Shown one piece after another: positions 22,191-33,866 of a DNA stretch of 64,000 bases. This stretch comes from Ampelocalamus luodianensis (taxonomy: Eukaryota; Streptophyta; Magnoliopsida; Poales; Poaceae): contig CM070619.1 in assembly GCA_036346255.1 (NCBI GenBank), positions 34,974,342 through 35,038,341 of the forward strand. Direction: 5' to 3'. Below the pieces are notes generated by a model. The model was not told the origin of the DNA and did no database searches. It saw nothing but the letters and a program-made list of their open reading frames with translations. The translations under genes and the position numbers were made by a program. Numbering within the stretch: position 1 is the first letter of the stretch; every line of letters begins with the position of its first letter.

Positions 22191-23412
22191 GGTTCCGTAC
22201 CCAATGATGATCTTGAGGCAGATCGCTTATTCCGAAAGGCCAAAATGTATACTTTGGTCGAAGGAATACTCTATAAATGAGGCACTTAAGGGGTGCTTAT
22301 GCGATGTATTTCGTAGAGCGAAGGATTAAAACTCCTTCACGACATACACGGAGACATCCGTGGAACTCATGCTTCCTACAGAACGATGGTCGGTAAAACC
22401 TTTCGACAAGGTTTCTATTGGCCAACAGCCCTGTACGATGCCAAAGAACTAGTTAAGACATGTGTACAATGCCAGTTTCATAACAGGCAGATACACCAAC
22501 CGGCCCAAGCGTTACAAACAATCCCTCTATCTTGGTCTTTTGCAACCTGGGGTCTCGATATCCTAGGACCGTTCCCTAGAGCTCCAGGCGGTTTCGAGTT
22601 CCTTTTTGTGGCTATTGATACATTCACAAAATGGATAGAAGCCGAGCCTATGACTGGGATAACAACGAAAGTAGCAAAATGGTTCATGATGAGATGCGTC
22701 ATTTCTCGGTTTGGAGTTCCAAGTCGAATAATCACAGATAATGGTAAGCAATTTTCGAGAGCAAAATTTCAGAAATTTTACGACGAGTTGGGTACCAAGC
22801 TGTGTTACGCTTTCGTTGTCCACCCCCAAAGCAATGGGGCGGTTGAAAGAGCAAACCACCAAATAATGTAGGGAATCAAAACTCGAGTATTCGACCATCT
22901 TGTCAAGTGCTCGGGGGCTTGGGTACAAGAATTACCCTTAGTATTATCGGCAATTCGTACGCCTGCTAATCGGGCTATAGGTGAAACACCCTTTTTTCTA
23001 GTTTTCGATGTCGAAGCTATGCTTCCGCCAAAACTAAAGATCAAGTCGGCATGAGTCAAAAACTTTAATGACTCCTCCCAGGAACAACTTCAAGCGGACG
23101 ACATCAACCTGCTCGAAGAGAAGAGAAACCAAGCCTTAATTCGCTCAGCGGTCTACCAACATGCCCTGCGCAGAAACCACGATCGTAAGGTCCAACTTCA
23201 TAGCCTTGTTGTAGGTGACTTGGTATTGAGGCTTATCCAATCCCAGTCTAATCGGAACAAACTTTCCCCCAAGTGGGAAGGTTCTTACACTGCGGTCGAA
23301 GTTACGCGACCAGGTTCGGTACGACTAGCAATAGAAGATGGCGGGTTCTCTCAAACTCTTGAAACATCGACCAGTTGCGTACGTTTTATGTATAACAAAC
23401 CACCACGACAAT
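22191..23412 (+). pseudogene. Tat-type integrase, first copy
   Basis: The frame 22386-22871 holds FYWPTALYDAKELVKTCVQC with the cysteine pair of the zinc finger, then WGLDILGPFPRA (first acidic residue), RIITDNGKQF (second) and NGAVERANHQI (glutamate). A stop at 22869 interrupts it; the C-terminal part continues to about 23412 with IRSAVYQHALRRNHDRKV and LSPKWEGSY. Unlike the chromoviruses here it lacks a chromodomain. Best preserved coding piece of the Tat element. Confidence 0.88.
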
Positions 23413-23508
23413 AAAGTATCAGGTTCCTTCTATCTTTATTGTCTTATATTGAGTAGTGCTTTTATAATCTTTTGCTCATTTTTTATATGCTCAGTTTTTT
23501 CTTTACAC

Positions 23509-24130
23509 TGGTCGAAGGAAGGTCACAATAACTAGTCGAAGTCTTTCCTCTCTGCATATGGTCCTGCCCGCTAAAAGGAACTTTCTAGTATCGTCTTGTT
23601 CCTAACTTTTGCTATCAATACAAAGATGCTGGGCTCAAAAAACATGGTCGAATGATTTTAAGCCAACTCTCTTCACATTAGTTTATTTCTTCATTCATTT
23701 TGAAAAATACTCTAAGTAGAGTGCACTTTTGAGATTTATTTGACTGCTTTTGGTAAACTCGGTCAGTTCTAACTGGTCGGAGGAAGAAACAAACTTAGTC
23801 GAAGTCTCTTCTCTCTGCATGTGGTCCTATCCACTAGAAGGAACTTCCTAGTGTCATCCTATTTCCTACTATTGCTACCAGGGCAAACCTATCGAGTACA
23901 TCAAAAAATGTTGAATGAATTTATAAGGTCCTTTAGACGTTTGTTTAACTCAAGTTGTCGTTCTTGATTTGATTGATCTGGTCGGAGATGGCAGCATCAC
24001 CTAGTCGAAGCCTTTTCTCTCTGCACATGGTCTTGCCCACTAGAAGAAACTTCCTAGCATCGATTCGTTTCTACTCTTTCGACCAGTGCAGAATAATCAT
24101 GATCGAAAACTATAAGTTAACTAAACCTCT
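23509..24130 (+). repeat. 3' tandem repeats of the Tat element, first copy
   Basis: Three units of about 200-260 bp start near 23509, 23773 and 23979. Each contains ctggtcggag-type sequence, agtcgaagtctttcctctct, gcatRtggtcctgcc and aggaacttYctag. No reading frame is shared. Such arrays between integrase and 3' LTR are known for Tat elements. Confidence 0.8.
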
Positions 24131-24480
24131 CTATTTTTAGAAACCCTTTTTTACTATTACTTAGTTTATTCACATAAACTAAGCAAATAGTCGGGGGCTA
24201 GGATAAAGTTATAAATATGACTTTAATTCTTAGTCTTTGTTTCTTTTTCCATTCATTATCTTATGAGTTACTGACTATTCGACAAGATGATTTGTAGGAA
24301 AAAGGAGGGAAAAAGGAAGGACTACATATATATGATCTTAACCTCTTTTCCATACATTATCTGATGAGTTACAAACTACTCTACGAGATGATTTGTAGGA
24401 AAAAGGAAGATTGTATATATCAACAAAAAACTTGTCTTTACAGGCCCCTTTTACAGGCTACTCTGACGAAGGAGATCCCA
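24131..24480. other. AT-rich spacer with short local duplication
   Basis: Holds two similar blocks (gatgatttgtaggaaaaagg at about 24278 and 24389) and no supported gene. It lies between the 3' repeats and the end of the antisense gene. Confidence 0.6.
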
Positions 24481-25572
24481 TATGCATCTCCTCCGAGACT
24501 TTCATACCGACTGGCTGCATTTCTTCAATTAACCATATCACTTCTGCTTCAGGGCAGTTGAAGTCGGTTTCAATTGGTTGCATGCTAAGGTTGGGGTCAC
24601 AAGCTTTAAGTTTTGCCAAAGCTTAACTTACTGCACCTTTGATCGCCTCCCTTGTCAAGTCAGCTTGGTTGGCCTTTAGAGTGGTCACTAGCTCTTTTAA
24701 AGTCCCGACTTGTTCCCCAATGGCACTCATGTGAGCAGATATCGTGTCTTCATGAGGAGCAATCCCCTCAGCACATAGCTCACCGAGTACATTGTTCAAG
24801 AGAGAAATGTTACCCTGAAGGTTGACCTTCATCGACTTCATCTCCTCATGGTTACGAGTCAAAGCCTCACATATTCATTTTATTTCGACCGCTTGCTCTG
24901 AAAAGAGAAAGTTTGTTTAGACAAAATAACTCTTAGAGGATTAAAAAATCAAACTGGTTGCGGGTAAAGACTTGCTTACCTACTAGTTGAGAATCCATTT
25001 TCTCGATCTCCTGATCTTTGTCTTTAGCCATGCGGGAAATCTCATGAATAACCAAAGTTTTTTTCCATAGACCTCGGTTCGGAGCATTCCCACTTCGACC
25101 TCTTTTTCTGGAAAGGAATAAGAGTTAAAGAGATAAAGATCAATAACATAAGCAGTATTAAGTTCGGAACTTACTGTTTATTTGTCCCTGCAGCTTTTGA
25201 GTTGCAGAGTTGGCCTCTTGAAGCTTCTTCAGAAGGTCCTCTTTTTCTACCCTTAACTTTTTCATCTCGACTTTCTCATAGTTGAGCGAATCAGTCAAGG
25301 TCTTTTCGTCACTTTTAAACCTGCAAAGGTTAATAGTAGACATGAGCACTAAACAAGTGATCGTAAATCCTACTACGACCAATACATAGTCGTAAGTTTT
25401 TCTACGACAACTTTCTGGCCGTAAGTGTTTCTACAACTAGAACCAAGTCGTAAGATCTTGTACGACAACCCCCACGAGTACTGTACAGGTAGTCGAAACA
25501 TAAAATGACTACGAGTATCAGTGACTTACCATATCTCTGGCTGCTCGCAGAGTACCGCTTTCTCATGACATG
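24481..25572 (-). pseudogene. Tat antisense gene, C-terminal exons, first copy
   Basis: On the strand opposite gag-pol, 25382-25158 encodes a charged coiled-coil-like stretch (EKVEMKKLRVEKEDLLKKLQ) and 24862-24623 a second one (HMSAIGEQVGTLKELVTTLK). Candidate splice junctions separate them. The N-terminal exons lie at 50706-51654. The function is unknown; antisense extra genes between integrase and 3' LTR are recurrent in Tat elements. An intron holds several gtcgtaag...tacgac inverted repeats (25374-25500). Assignment as one spliced gene is inference from orientation and order. Confidence 0.65.
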
Positions 25573-27000
25573 TCTTCCCTATCCATAGTACCAAAAAGAG
25601 TCTTGGAATAGCTCCAGAAGTCGTCTCTAGTCGAAGAACCAGAGACACCTATTGAGACAGCCTCGCTAGGATACGAGGATACCTGGATGACTCCCATCTA
25701 CGAGTATTTTTAGATGGGTTTTGTACCAGATGATGATCTTGAGGCAGATCGCTTATCCCGAAAGACCAAAATGTATACTTTGGCCGAAGGAGTACTCTAT
25801 AAATTAGGCACTCAAGGGGTGCTTATGCGATGTATTCTGTAGAGAGAAGCATTAAAACTCCTTCACGACATACACAGAGACATCTGTGGAACTCATGCTT
25901 CCTACAGAACGATGGTCGGTAAAGCCTTTCGACAAGGTTTCTACTCGCCAACAGCCCTGTACGATGCCAAAGAACTGGTTAAGACATGTGTACAATGCCA
26001 GTTTCATAGCAGGCAGATACACCAACCGGCTCAGGCATTACAAACAATCCCTCTATCTTGGACTTTTGCGACCTAGGGTCTCGATATCCTAGGACCGTTC
26101 CCTAGAGCTCCAGGCGGTTTCGAGTTCCTTTTTGTGGCTATTGATACATTCACGAAATGGATAGAAGTCGAGCCTGTGACTAGGATAACAACGAAAGTAG
26201 CAAAACGGTTCATGATGAGATGCGTGATTTCTCGGTTTGGAGTTCCAAGTCGAATAATCACAGATAATTGTAAGCAATTTTCGAGCGCAAAATTTTAGGA
26301 ATTTTGCGACGAGTTAGGTACCAAGCTGTGTTACGCTCTCGTTGCCCACCCCCAAAGAAATGGGGCGGTCGAAAGAGCAAACCACCAAATAATGTAGGGA
26401 ATCAAAACTCGAGTATTCGACCAGCTTGTCAAGTGCTCGGGGGCTTGGGTACAAGAATTACCCTCTTGAGATATCGGTAATTCGATAAAAGACGATCGCT
26501 AATCGGACTAACATGTGAAAACACAAAAAGATAAACCCTTTTTCTAGTTTTCAAAAGAAGTGTGGCGAAGCTATTCTTCCGCCGTAACTAAAGATCAAGT
26601 CGATCGACGAGTCAAAACAACGAACTCAAAGATTAACGACTCGCTAAATAGGAACAACCTCAAGCGACGACATCAACATCCGCTCAAGAGAAGAGAAACC
26701 AAGCCTTAATCCGTTCAGCGGTCTACCAACAAGCCCTGCGCAGATACCACGATCGTAAGGTCCAACCTCACAGCCTCGTTGTAGGTGACTTGGTATTGAG
26801 GCTTATCCAATCCCAATCTAATCGGAATAAACTTTCCCTCAAGTGGGAAGGTCCTTACACTTCGGTCAAAGTTACGCGACCAAGTTCAGTACGACTAGCA
26901 ATGGAAGATGGCCGGGTTCTCTCAAATTCTTGAAACTTCGACCAGTTGCGTAAGTTTTACGTATAACAAACCACCACGACAATAAATATCAGGTTCCTTC
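25573..27000 (+). pseudogene. Tat-type integrase, duplicated copy
   Basis: Second copy of the RNase H tail and integrase. The zinc-finger cysteine pair (VKTCVQC) and the core are recognisable, but a stop replaces the tryptophan before GLDIL (cctagggtctc at about 26071), an asparagine-to-other change alters ITDNG to ITDNC, and the region 26470-26690 is scrambled by small insertions. Clearly inactive. Confidence 0.82.
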
Positions 27001-27086
27001 TATCTTTATTGTCTTACATTGAGTAGTGCTTTTATAATCTTTTGATCATTTTTTATATGCTCGTTTTTTTCTTTACACTGGTCGAA

Positions 27087-27710
27087 GGAAGGTCACAATA
27101 ACTAGTCGAAGTCTTTCCTCTCTGCATATGGTCCTGCCCGCTAGAAGGAACTTTCTAGTATCGTCTTGTTCCTAACTTTTGCTATCAATACAAAGATGCT
27201 GGGCTCAAAAAACATGGTCGAATGATTTTAAGCCAACTCTCTTCACCTTAGTTTATTTCTTCATTCATTTTGAAAAATACTCTATGTAGAGTGCACTTTT
27301 GAGATTTATTTGACTGCTTTTGGTAAACTCGGTCAGTTATAACTGGTCGGAGGAAGAAACACACCTAGTCGAAGTCTCTTCTCTCTGCATGTGGTCCTAT
27401 CCATTACAAGGAACTTCCTAGTGTCATCATGTTTCCTACTCTTGCTACTAGGGCAAACCTATCGAGTACATCGAAAAATGATGAATGATTTTATAAGGTC
27501 CTTTAGACGTTTGTTTAATTCAAGTTGTCGTTCTTGATTTGATTGATCTGTTCGGAGATGGTAACATCACCTAGTCGAAGCCTTTCCTCTCTGCACGTGG
27601 TCTTGCCCACTAGAAGAAACTTCCTAGCATCGATTCATTTCTACTCTTTCGACCAGTGCAGAATAATCGTGATCGAAAACTATAAGTTAACCAAACCTCT
27701 CTATTTGTAT
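27087..27710 (+). repeat. 3' tandem repeats of the Tat element, second copy
   Basis: Same three-unit array as at 23509-24130, with units starting near 27087, 27343 and 27549. Confidence 0.8.
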
Positions 27711-27999
27711 AAACCCTTTTTTACTATTGCTTAGTTTATTCACATAAACTAAGCAAATAGTCGGGAGTTAAGATAAAGTTATAAATATGACTTCAATTTT
27801 TAGTATTTGTTTCTTTTCCATTCATTATCTTGTGAGTTACTGACTACTCGACAAGATGATTTGCAGGAAAAAAGAGGGAAAAAGGGAGGACTTCATATAT
27901 ATGGTCTTAACCTCTTTTCCATACATTATCTTATGAGTTACAAACTACTCTACGAGGTGATTTGCAGGAAAAGGGAAGATTGTATATATCAACAAAAAA

Positions 28000-28959
28000 C
28001 TTATCTTTATAGGTCCATTTTACAGGCTACTCTAACGAAGGAAATCCCATCTGCATCTCCTCCGAGACTTTCATACCTACTAGTCGAGAATCCATTTTCT
28101 CGATCTCCTGATCTTTGTCTTTAGCCATGCGGGAAATCTCATGAATAACCAAAGTTTTTTCCATAGACCTCGGTTCGGAGCGTTCCCACTTCGACCTCTT
28201 TTTCTGGAAAGGAATAAGAGTTAAAGAGATAAAGATCAATAACATAAGCAGTCTTAAGTTCGGAACTTACTGTTTATTTTTCCCTGCAGCTTTTGAGTTG
28301 AAGAGTTGGCCTCTTGATGCTTCTTCAGAAGGTATCTACCCTTAACTTTTTCATCTCGACTTTCTCATAGTTGAGCGAATCAGCAAGGTCTTTTCGTCAC
28401 TTTTAAACCTGCAAAGGTTAATAGTAGATATGAGCGATAAACAGGTGGTCGTAAGTCCTACTATGACCAATACATAGTCGTAAGTTTTTCTATGACAACT
28501 TTTTGGCCGTAAGTGTTTCTACAACTAGAACCAAGTCGTAAGTACTGTACAGGTAGTCGAAACATAAAATGACTACGTGCATCTGTGACTTACCATCTCT
28601 CTGCCTGCTCGCAGAGTACCGCTTTCTCATCGCTGGATTCTTCAGCACATCCATCTTTTCGATATGGTCCCACCAAACCTTTTCGAGACGTTTGTCATTG
28701 AAAATCTCCCCACTGTCGGGAATATCCTTAGGTGATGGCAGCTTTTCCTCGAGGACTGGGAGGAACATCTATGATGACTTCCTTCCCGACGCGGTGATCA
28801 GATGATCCACCACCTTGGCCAGAGATTTCTACCGCTACCTCCATCGTCTCCGTCTCCGCAACCACCTCAATGGTCGAAGTAACTTCAGCAACAACAGCTT
28901 TTTAGACCACCGGAATAATGGCTGATCCTTCGACCGCTAGCGCTGTTGTTCAGCGGCTT
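28000..28959 (-). pseudogene. Tat antisense gene, second copy plus middle exon
   Basis: 28000-28628 repeats the C-terminal exons of the first copy with one exon lost in the 470-bp deletion. Beyond the duplication end, 28768-28600 on the minus strand encodes ERLEKVWWDHIEKMD-like sequence, preceded by LPSPKDIPDSGEIF, a further exon missing from copy one. It is cut at 28959 by a solo LTR; a 38-bp remainder follows it at 33829-33866. Confidence 0.62.
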
Positions 28960-31813
28960 TGTGAGACCCCGGTTTATTTAGCTTGTAATACTTAGCCTTC
29001 CACTGGCTCTGGCATCACAAACAAAATACACCGCGTCTCGATTAACATGTGCTTCCCAGAAGTTGCAGCACACATACATCATACAAAAGCATGCCTCAAT
29101 TCCATACAAGATAATATAATAAGTCTAGCAAACGACATACATAATAATAAGTTATTACAGAACAGCCAACAGGCCAAAAGACGAGTATTAAGTATCAGCG
29201 GAAGCAAAAGGTGCCATAAGATGGTTTAAACCAAAATACGGCCGGTTAGCCACATAACACCATAGGGCAACCGACCGGGCCGCCAAGCTAATTGCCCCAC
29301 ACACTGCCACAACACAACTCACAAAATTGAGACCCTTCGGGCTCACCTTCTTCCTCTACACAAAACAAATAATGCAGATGAGTACAATAATGTACTCGCA
29401 AGACGTACGAGTAACAAGCCTATACATAGCTACATGAAAGTTGTATCAGAGGAAGTTGGTTATATGGTTATTTGGACGCATAAAGCAATTTTCATTTGCA
29501 ATAATGTAATAAATTGAAAGCAATTTAACAAATCAGTTCTTAAGCTTTGAAATAACGACGAGTAACAATAATTAGCAAGTAACCACCTAGAAGTGACTAA
29601 CCCAATAGCCACTACACATAGCATGAATCCCTGATTCATACCACCCGTCGAGTTTTAATTAAAATGTTGTAGTCTAACTCTTGAAAGACTTCCCCAAGCG
29701 TGTCCATAACCTAGGACAAGGCTATTCGAATAGTTTTAAACCCTGCAGGGGTGTACCAATGTACCCACACTTTAGACCGCCTTGAAGCCACAAGATTAGC
29801 ACACTTCCAAAGGTATGCCGGCACGGCTAAGTCCTACGAGACATTTCCAATATTGTGAATCAACTACGAGTCGCTCGTATGGATAGAAACCCATACGCTT
29901 ACATTGTAAAGCCAAAAAGACAACTACCTCTCGGGGTAAAGCTTTTTGGACAACTACAATGCTCCCACACACAACCACCTCATTTTACCACAACGCAACG
30001 CACACACGCCCTCCTGCTACTCGTAGCCAACACACGCCAAAGTACTAAGTTAAGAGAGGTCCCATACCCTCTAGTGTGATTAGCACGCAAGAATGCTCGG
30101 TTTAGTGTAACAAGATGTTCGGTCCTTGTTGACTCGGGCACCATTCCAATCACACCATCTTATCAATGTGCCCAAGTCCAAATTGTTTTGTTTTCAGTTT
30201 TAGTTTTGCAATTTGAACATAGCACAAAGCTGAAATATAGAGATTATAATAAGTTTGTGTGATCAAGGTTATTGACAGGTCGATAACCGCCCATTTCTAC
30301 CGATAGCTAAGCATGGCTAAGCATCAAACTCGTAAACTACTAAGTGATAAGGGTCCATCCAACGAACCCAAAATCACAACAAGATAAACCTAGGCTCAGT
30401 AGTAGAGGATAAACATTTGCCTACTGATAATGCATCTACTGGGTCAACTATCGACAATAGTTAAAACAACATAGCAATATATACATAGAATTTGCAAACA
30501 ATATATTGGAATTTGAAAATAGTAGGAACAACATGATCAAATGATGCTACATCTGCTTGCCTTGCTGGAGTGCAGGATCTGATGGCTGTGGCTCAGAATT
30601 AATATCAATATTACCTTCGGAACCTAACGCGAAAAGGCTATAAACAAATAAGAACGAAGAACACCAAATAAAAATCAACAGCAAAAGACATCCAAATCTA
30701 ATGAAATTTATACAGCAGCAAGAATATGATTTTAGATAATTTTAGGAACAAGAATCATGCAATTCGGATTCAGTATACAAAAGTTATAGCTAAAATACAC
30801 TCTCTCAGCCTATTTAATCAACTAATTTAATTACTGGTACTGTTCATGGTGAAAATTTCTAGAATGATCTAAGGTCTAAAATTTTTATGACAGGTAGGTT
30901 ATGACATCCTAAGAACAGCAATATTGAGTTTACTAAATTAGGAGTTATAACGATTTACTTATGATTTTTATAAGTTGTAAACCTAGCACAAGTTACTTTA
31001 CAGAAACATAGCCATGTTCAAAACCTATTTTCTATTGAAGTACACTAACAGATGAATTTAACAAAATTGATTTTGCGCAAATTGGAATTATACCGAAAAA
31101 GATATGCATTTGACAAGGTTTAATTCATTTTCTGGAATATTCAAAATGGCAGAAATCAAGTTCTTTTAGTTACAAAATTTTCTGTTACAGAAATATGCCT
31201 AAATGCATTTTTATATTAATCCTTAGTGAAATATGAATTTATTACAGTTGGAGACATCTAAAAAAAGATTTAAAATGAATTAGTTATGAGTTTCTAAAGT
31301 TTAATACAATTTTCAGTTGATAAATAAAGACTTACCGAAATGAAACAGATCTTAACTAAAAAGAAATGACGTGGACGCTTGTGGGCCTATGATCTAAAAT
31401 CCTACGGCCCACGCGCGCAAGAGATACGCACGCGCGTGATTCCAAAAAGGAGCCCACCGTTGGATCAAGATCTAATGCCTCACGTGGATGGAAACATTCG
31501 GACGGTACGAATGCCTCGGCCATCCACCGCCATAGATCTGGAGATGAGCGGCTCAGAGCACTTCCCTTCGGAGAGTCCGAACAGCATACGAATCTCAGCC
31601 GCTCATCACGAGATGAACGATCGAGAGTGGTTAGGAAACTCGGAGGGTCCGAAAGTCCTAAAGATCTGGGCCATTGATCGCAAAATCGACGGTCCACGCT
31701 CACCAAAGCGCAACACACTCACGCACGTGAGTCTAAAAGCGTCGGGAGGAGTTTAATGAGCGGAGCCACATGTCAGTGGCACAATGGGCCCGATTAAGAC
31801 ATATTTATTACCC

Positions 31814-31897
31814 CCAAAGATTAACAATGATTAGATCATTAAATGTGTCTTAACGCCAAAGATTAACAATGATTAGATCATTAAATGTGTCTTAACG
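31814..31897. repeat. 42-bp tandem duplication in the solo LTR
   Basis: Two adjacent copies of a unit beginning ccaaagattaacaatgat; each contains the inverted repeat aatgat-tag-atcatt. Confidence 0.88.
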
Positions 31898-32646
31898 ACA
31901 ATGGCCGAACGGGAGTTTTGTCCGGCAAAAACCGAGCGAAAAGAGTGGCTTGCCGCCGCCGGCTCCGGCCACGGCGGCACAACCTAAAGACTAAAATGGA
32001 TTTGCAATAGCCTTGCGATCCCGATGGCGGTGACCTTACCAGCGGCGAAGGCCCTAAACGCCGGCGAGCCGGAAAATGAAGATGGGAGTTTTTACTGCCA
32101 AAAGCAAAAATAGCAAAAAGCTCCGCTATAGTTCAAAGAAGTGAGTGCCACGGCCTCTAGGGACTAATAAGAAGCTACCTTAACCAAGAAGAACTTCTAA
32201 AGATGGCCGGAGCAGCTTTAACAGAGAAGGAACTCGCTGGAGTTGAAGAAGATGATATGAAAATGATCACCTGAGCAAAATGAACACCATCGGGTGGTCA
32301 TAATAGCTACATTATAGTCCAAAGAAGCTTCATGAGTAAATAATTGCAAAAAGAACCACTTACCGGAGCTGAGGAAGAAAAGGGATGGTTTCGGCCGAAT
32401 TTGAACAAACCCCAAATTTGTCAAATCCTGTGAATGAAACCTAAAATTGAGTGAGGGAAAATGTTTAGGGTAGTAAGGAGTTGAAAAGGGTACAAGAATC
32501 TTTGAAGAAGAACCACTGGAGCTTCATGATCCTCAGATAAGCTCCACGGCCAACAATGGTGGTTTTGGTGTTTTAAGTGTTTTGAGCTCCACAAGCAAGG
32601 AGGAACTCAGGGAGGTGTAAAAGATTACTAGGAGGGGTTTGGGGAG

Positions 32647-32656
32647 CCTTATATAG
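32647..32656 (-). promoter_or_regulatory. TATA box candidate of the solo LTR
   Basis: The minus strand reads ctatataagg, followed downstream by a GC-rich leader, in the orientation of the LTR. Confidence 0.5.
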
Positions 32657-33866
32657 CTTAGAAAACTAGGGTTTGGGCGAAAAGAGCTCTACGGGTGAGC
32701 TAAGTCCATGACACAACCATGGACCGAAAAGAAAGATGGAGATGTAGGAGTAGGGCATGCCTCTCGGCCGAAAGCACCTACAAGCACTTAATGCCGACCA
32801 GGGAGACGTTGCCGGGGAGCACGATTCGACCCAAGCCATGCCGCACACTGTTTACGCACGACGGGAGGTTGAAAATGACCAGAGAAAAAGGCTAGGGCGC
32901 TGTGAACTGTTAGATTTAAAATGGACGGCTCAGATTTCTCGAAGCTCCTGAGGTTTAAATACAACAGAGGAGATTGTGAACGTTGGATTTTAATCCAACG
33001 GCTCAGATCGAACGAAACAATCGGAGGTCGGAATGTATCAAGCAACGAGGACGGTCCGATTTTAATCCAACGGCTAAGGTTCACCCAAGGTTCCTGAGAT
33101 TTAAATCAATAGAGAAGATCGTGAACCCTTGGATGAGAAATGAACGGTCACGATAAGAGGTTACATTCGGAGGTCCGAATGTTCACGCGAACATGGGTCG
33201 AGCGATTAGGATCCAACGGCTGAGATTGGATGCGCGCTATAAAAGAAGGCCCGGTGCAGTTAGTTGACTAGACCAAGTCAAAAGACTCGAGCCCGAGTCT
33301 GACTCGCACCCGACGAACAGTGAAAACAGACTTTGGGTTATAAACTGAGCTGGGACTTTGAGGATTTATTTGAGATAGCAAAACAACTTCAAAAATTCTG
33401 AACTTTTTACTGGAGCTTGCAAACTCAGATATTAACCTTGTGTAAAATTTTCAGAGGTTTTAATGCAGTGCATTTTTCTCCAAAAATTCTGCAAGGCTCT
33501 GGTTTAAGGTTTGACTAGGAGTCAAATAGGTTTGTCTGCCTCCTAAAAAATTTCAAACAATTTCTGAAAATTGTGAAATTTTTCAGAGGGGTCACAAACC
33601 ATCACAGGAACTTAGGAAAAGCATTTCCAAAGGATGATCACAAGACTTGAGATGAATGTTTTTGGAAGACAAGGTTTTGGATCAAAAGACTTGTGACTTT
33701 GTATTTCCATAACTTCTTACAACAATTGTTCAAAGCATACAGAAATACATGATGTAAGAAAAAGTTTTAATTTCTACTCATTTTCTTACATTTGAAACAC
33801 AAGTCCAAAATTGGGATGTTACAGGCTTCTCAACAAAAGCATCATTGGGGACTGGAAGTGATAAAC

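Larger units (their letters stand above)
22041..25572 (+). repeat. tandem duplication, first copy
   Basis: From the second RNase H end through integrase, 3' repeats and the antisense gene, this stretch is repeated at 25573-28628. The junction near 25566-25573 joins antisense-gene sequence (gctttctcat) to RNase H sequence (tatccatagtacc). Confidence 0.88.
25573..28628 (+). repeat. tandem duplication, second copy
   Basis: Nearly identical to 22041-25572, but lacking about 470 bp that correspond to roughly 24512-24982; the deletion ends share a short tacc/act microhomology. A cluster of small indels occurs at 26470-26690. The high similarity elsewhere means the duplication is much younger than the element. 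Confidence 0.88.
28960..33823 (-). mobile_element. solo LTR of the same Tekay-like family (4864 bp)
   Basis: On the minus strand it opens TGTAACATCCCAATTTTGGAC (first 20 bases match 8244 onward closely) and on the plus strand begins tgtgagacccc, the complement of the LTR end. It is flanked by perfect 5-bp duplications ggctt (28955-28959 and 33824-33828). There is no internal region, so it arose by LTR-LTR recombination. It disrupts the antisense gene of the Tat element. Confidence 0.93.

Noticed and set aside
24623..25382. A host coiled-coil gene on the minus strand
   Set aside because: Placed between integrase and 3' LTR of the Tat element, duplicated with it, and matches the position and orientation of known Tat antisense frames, so it is element-borne.
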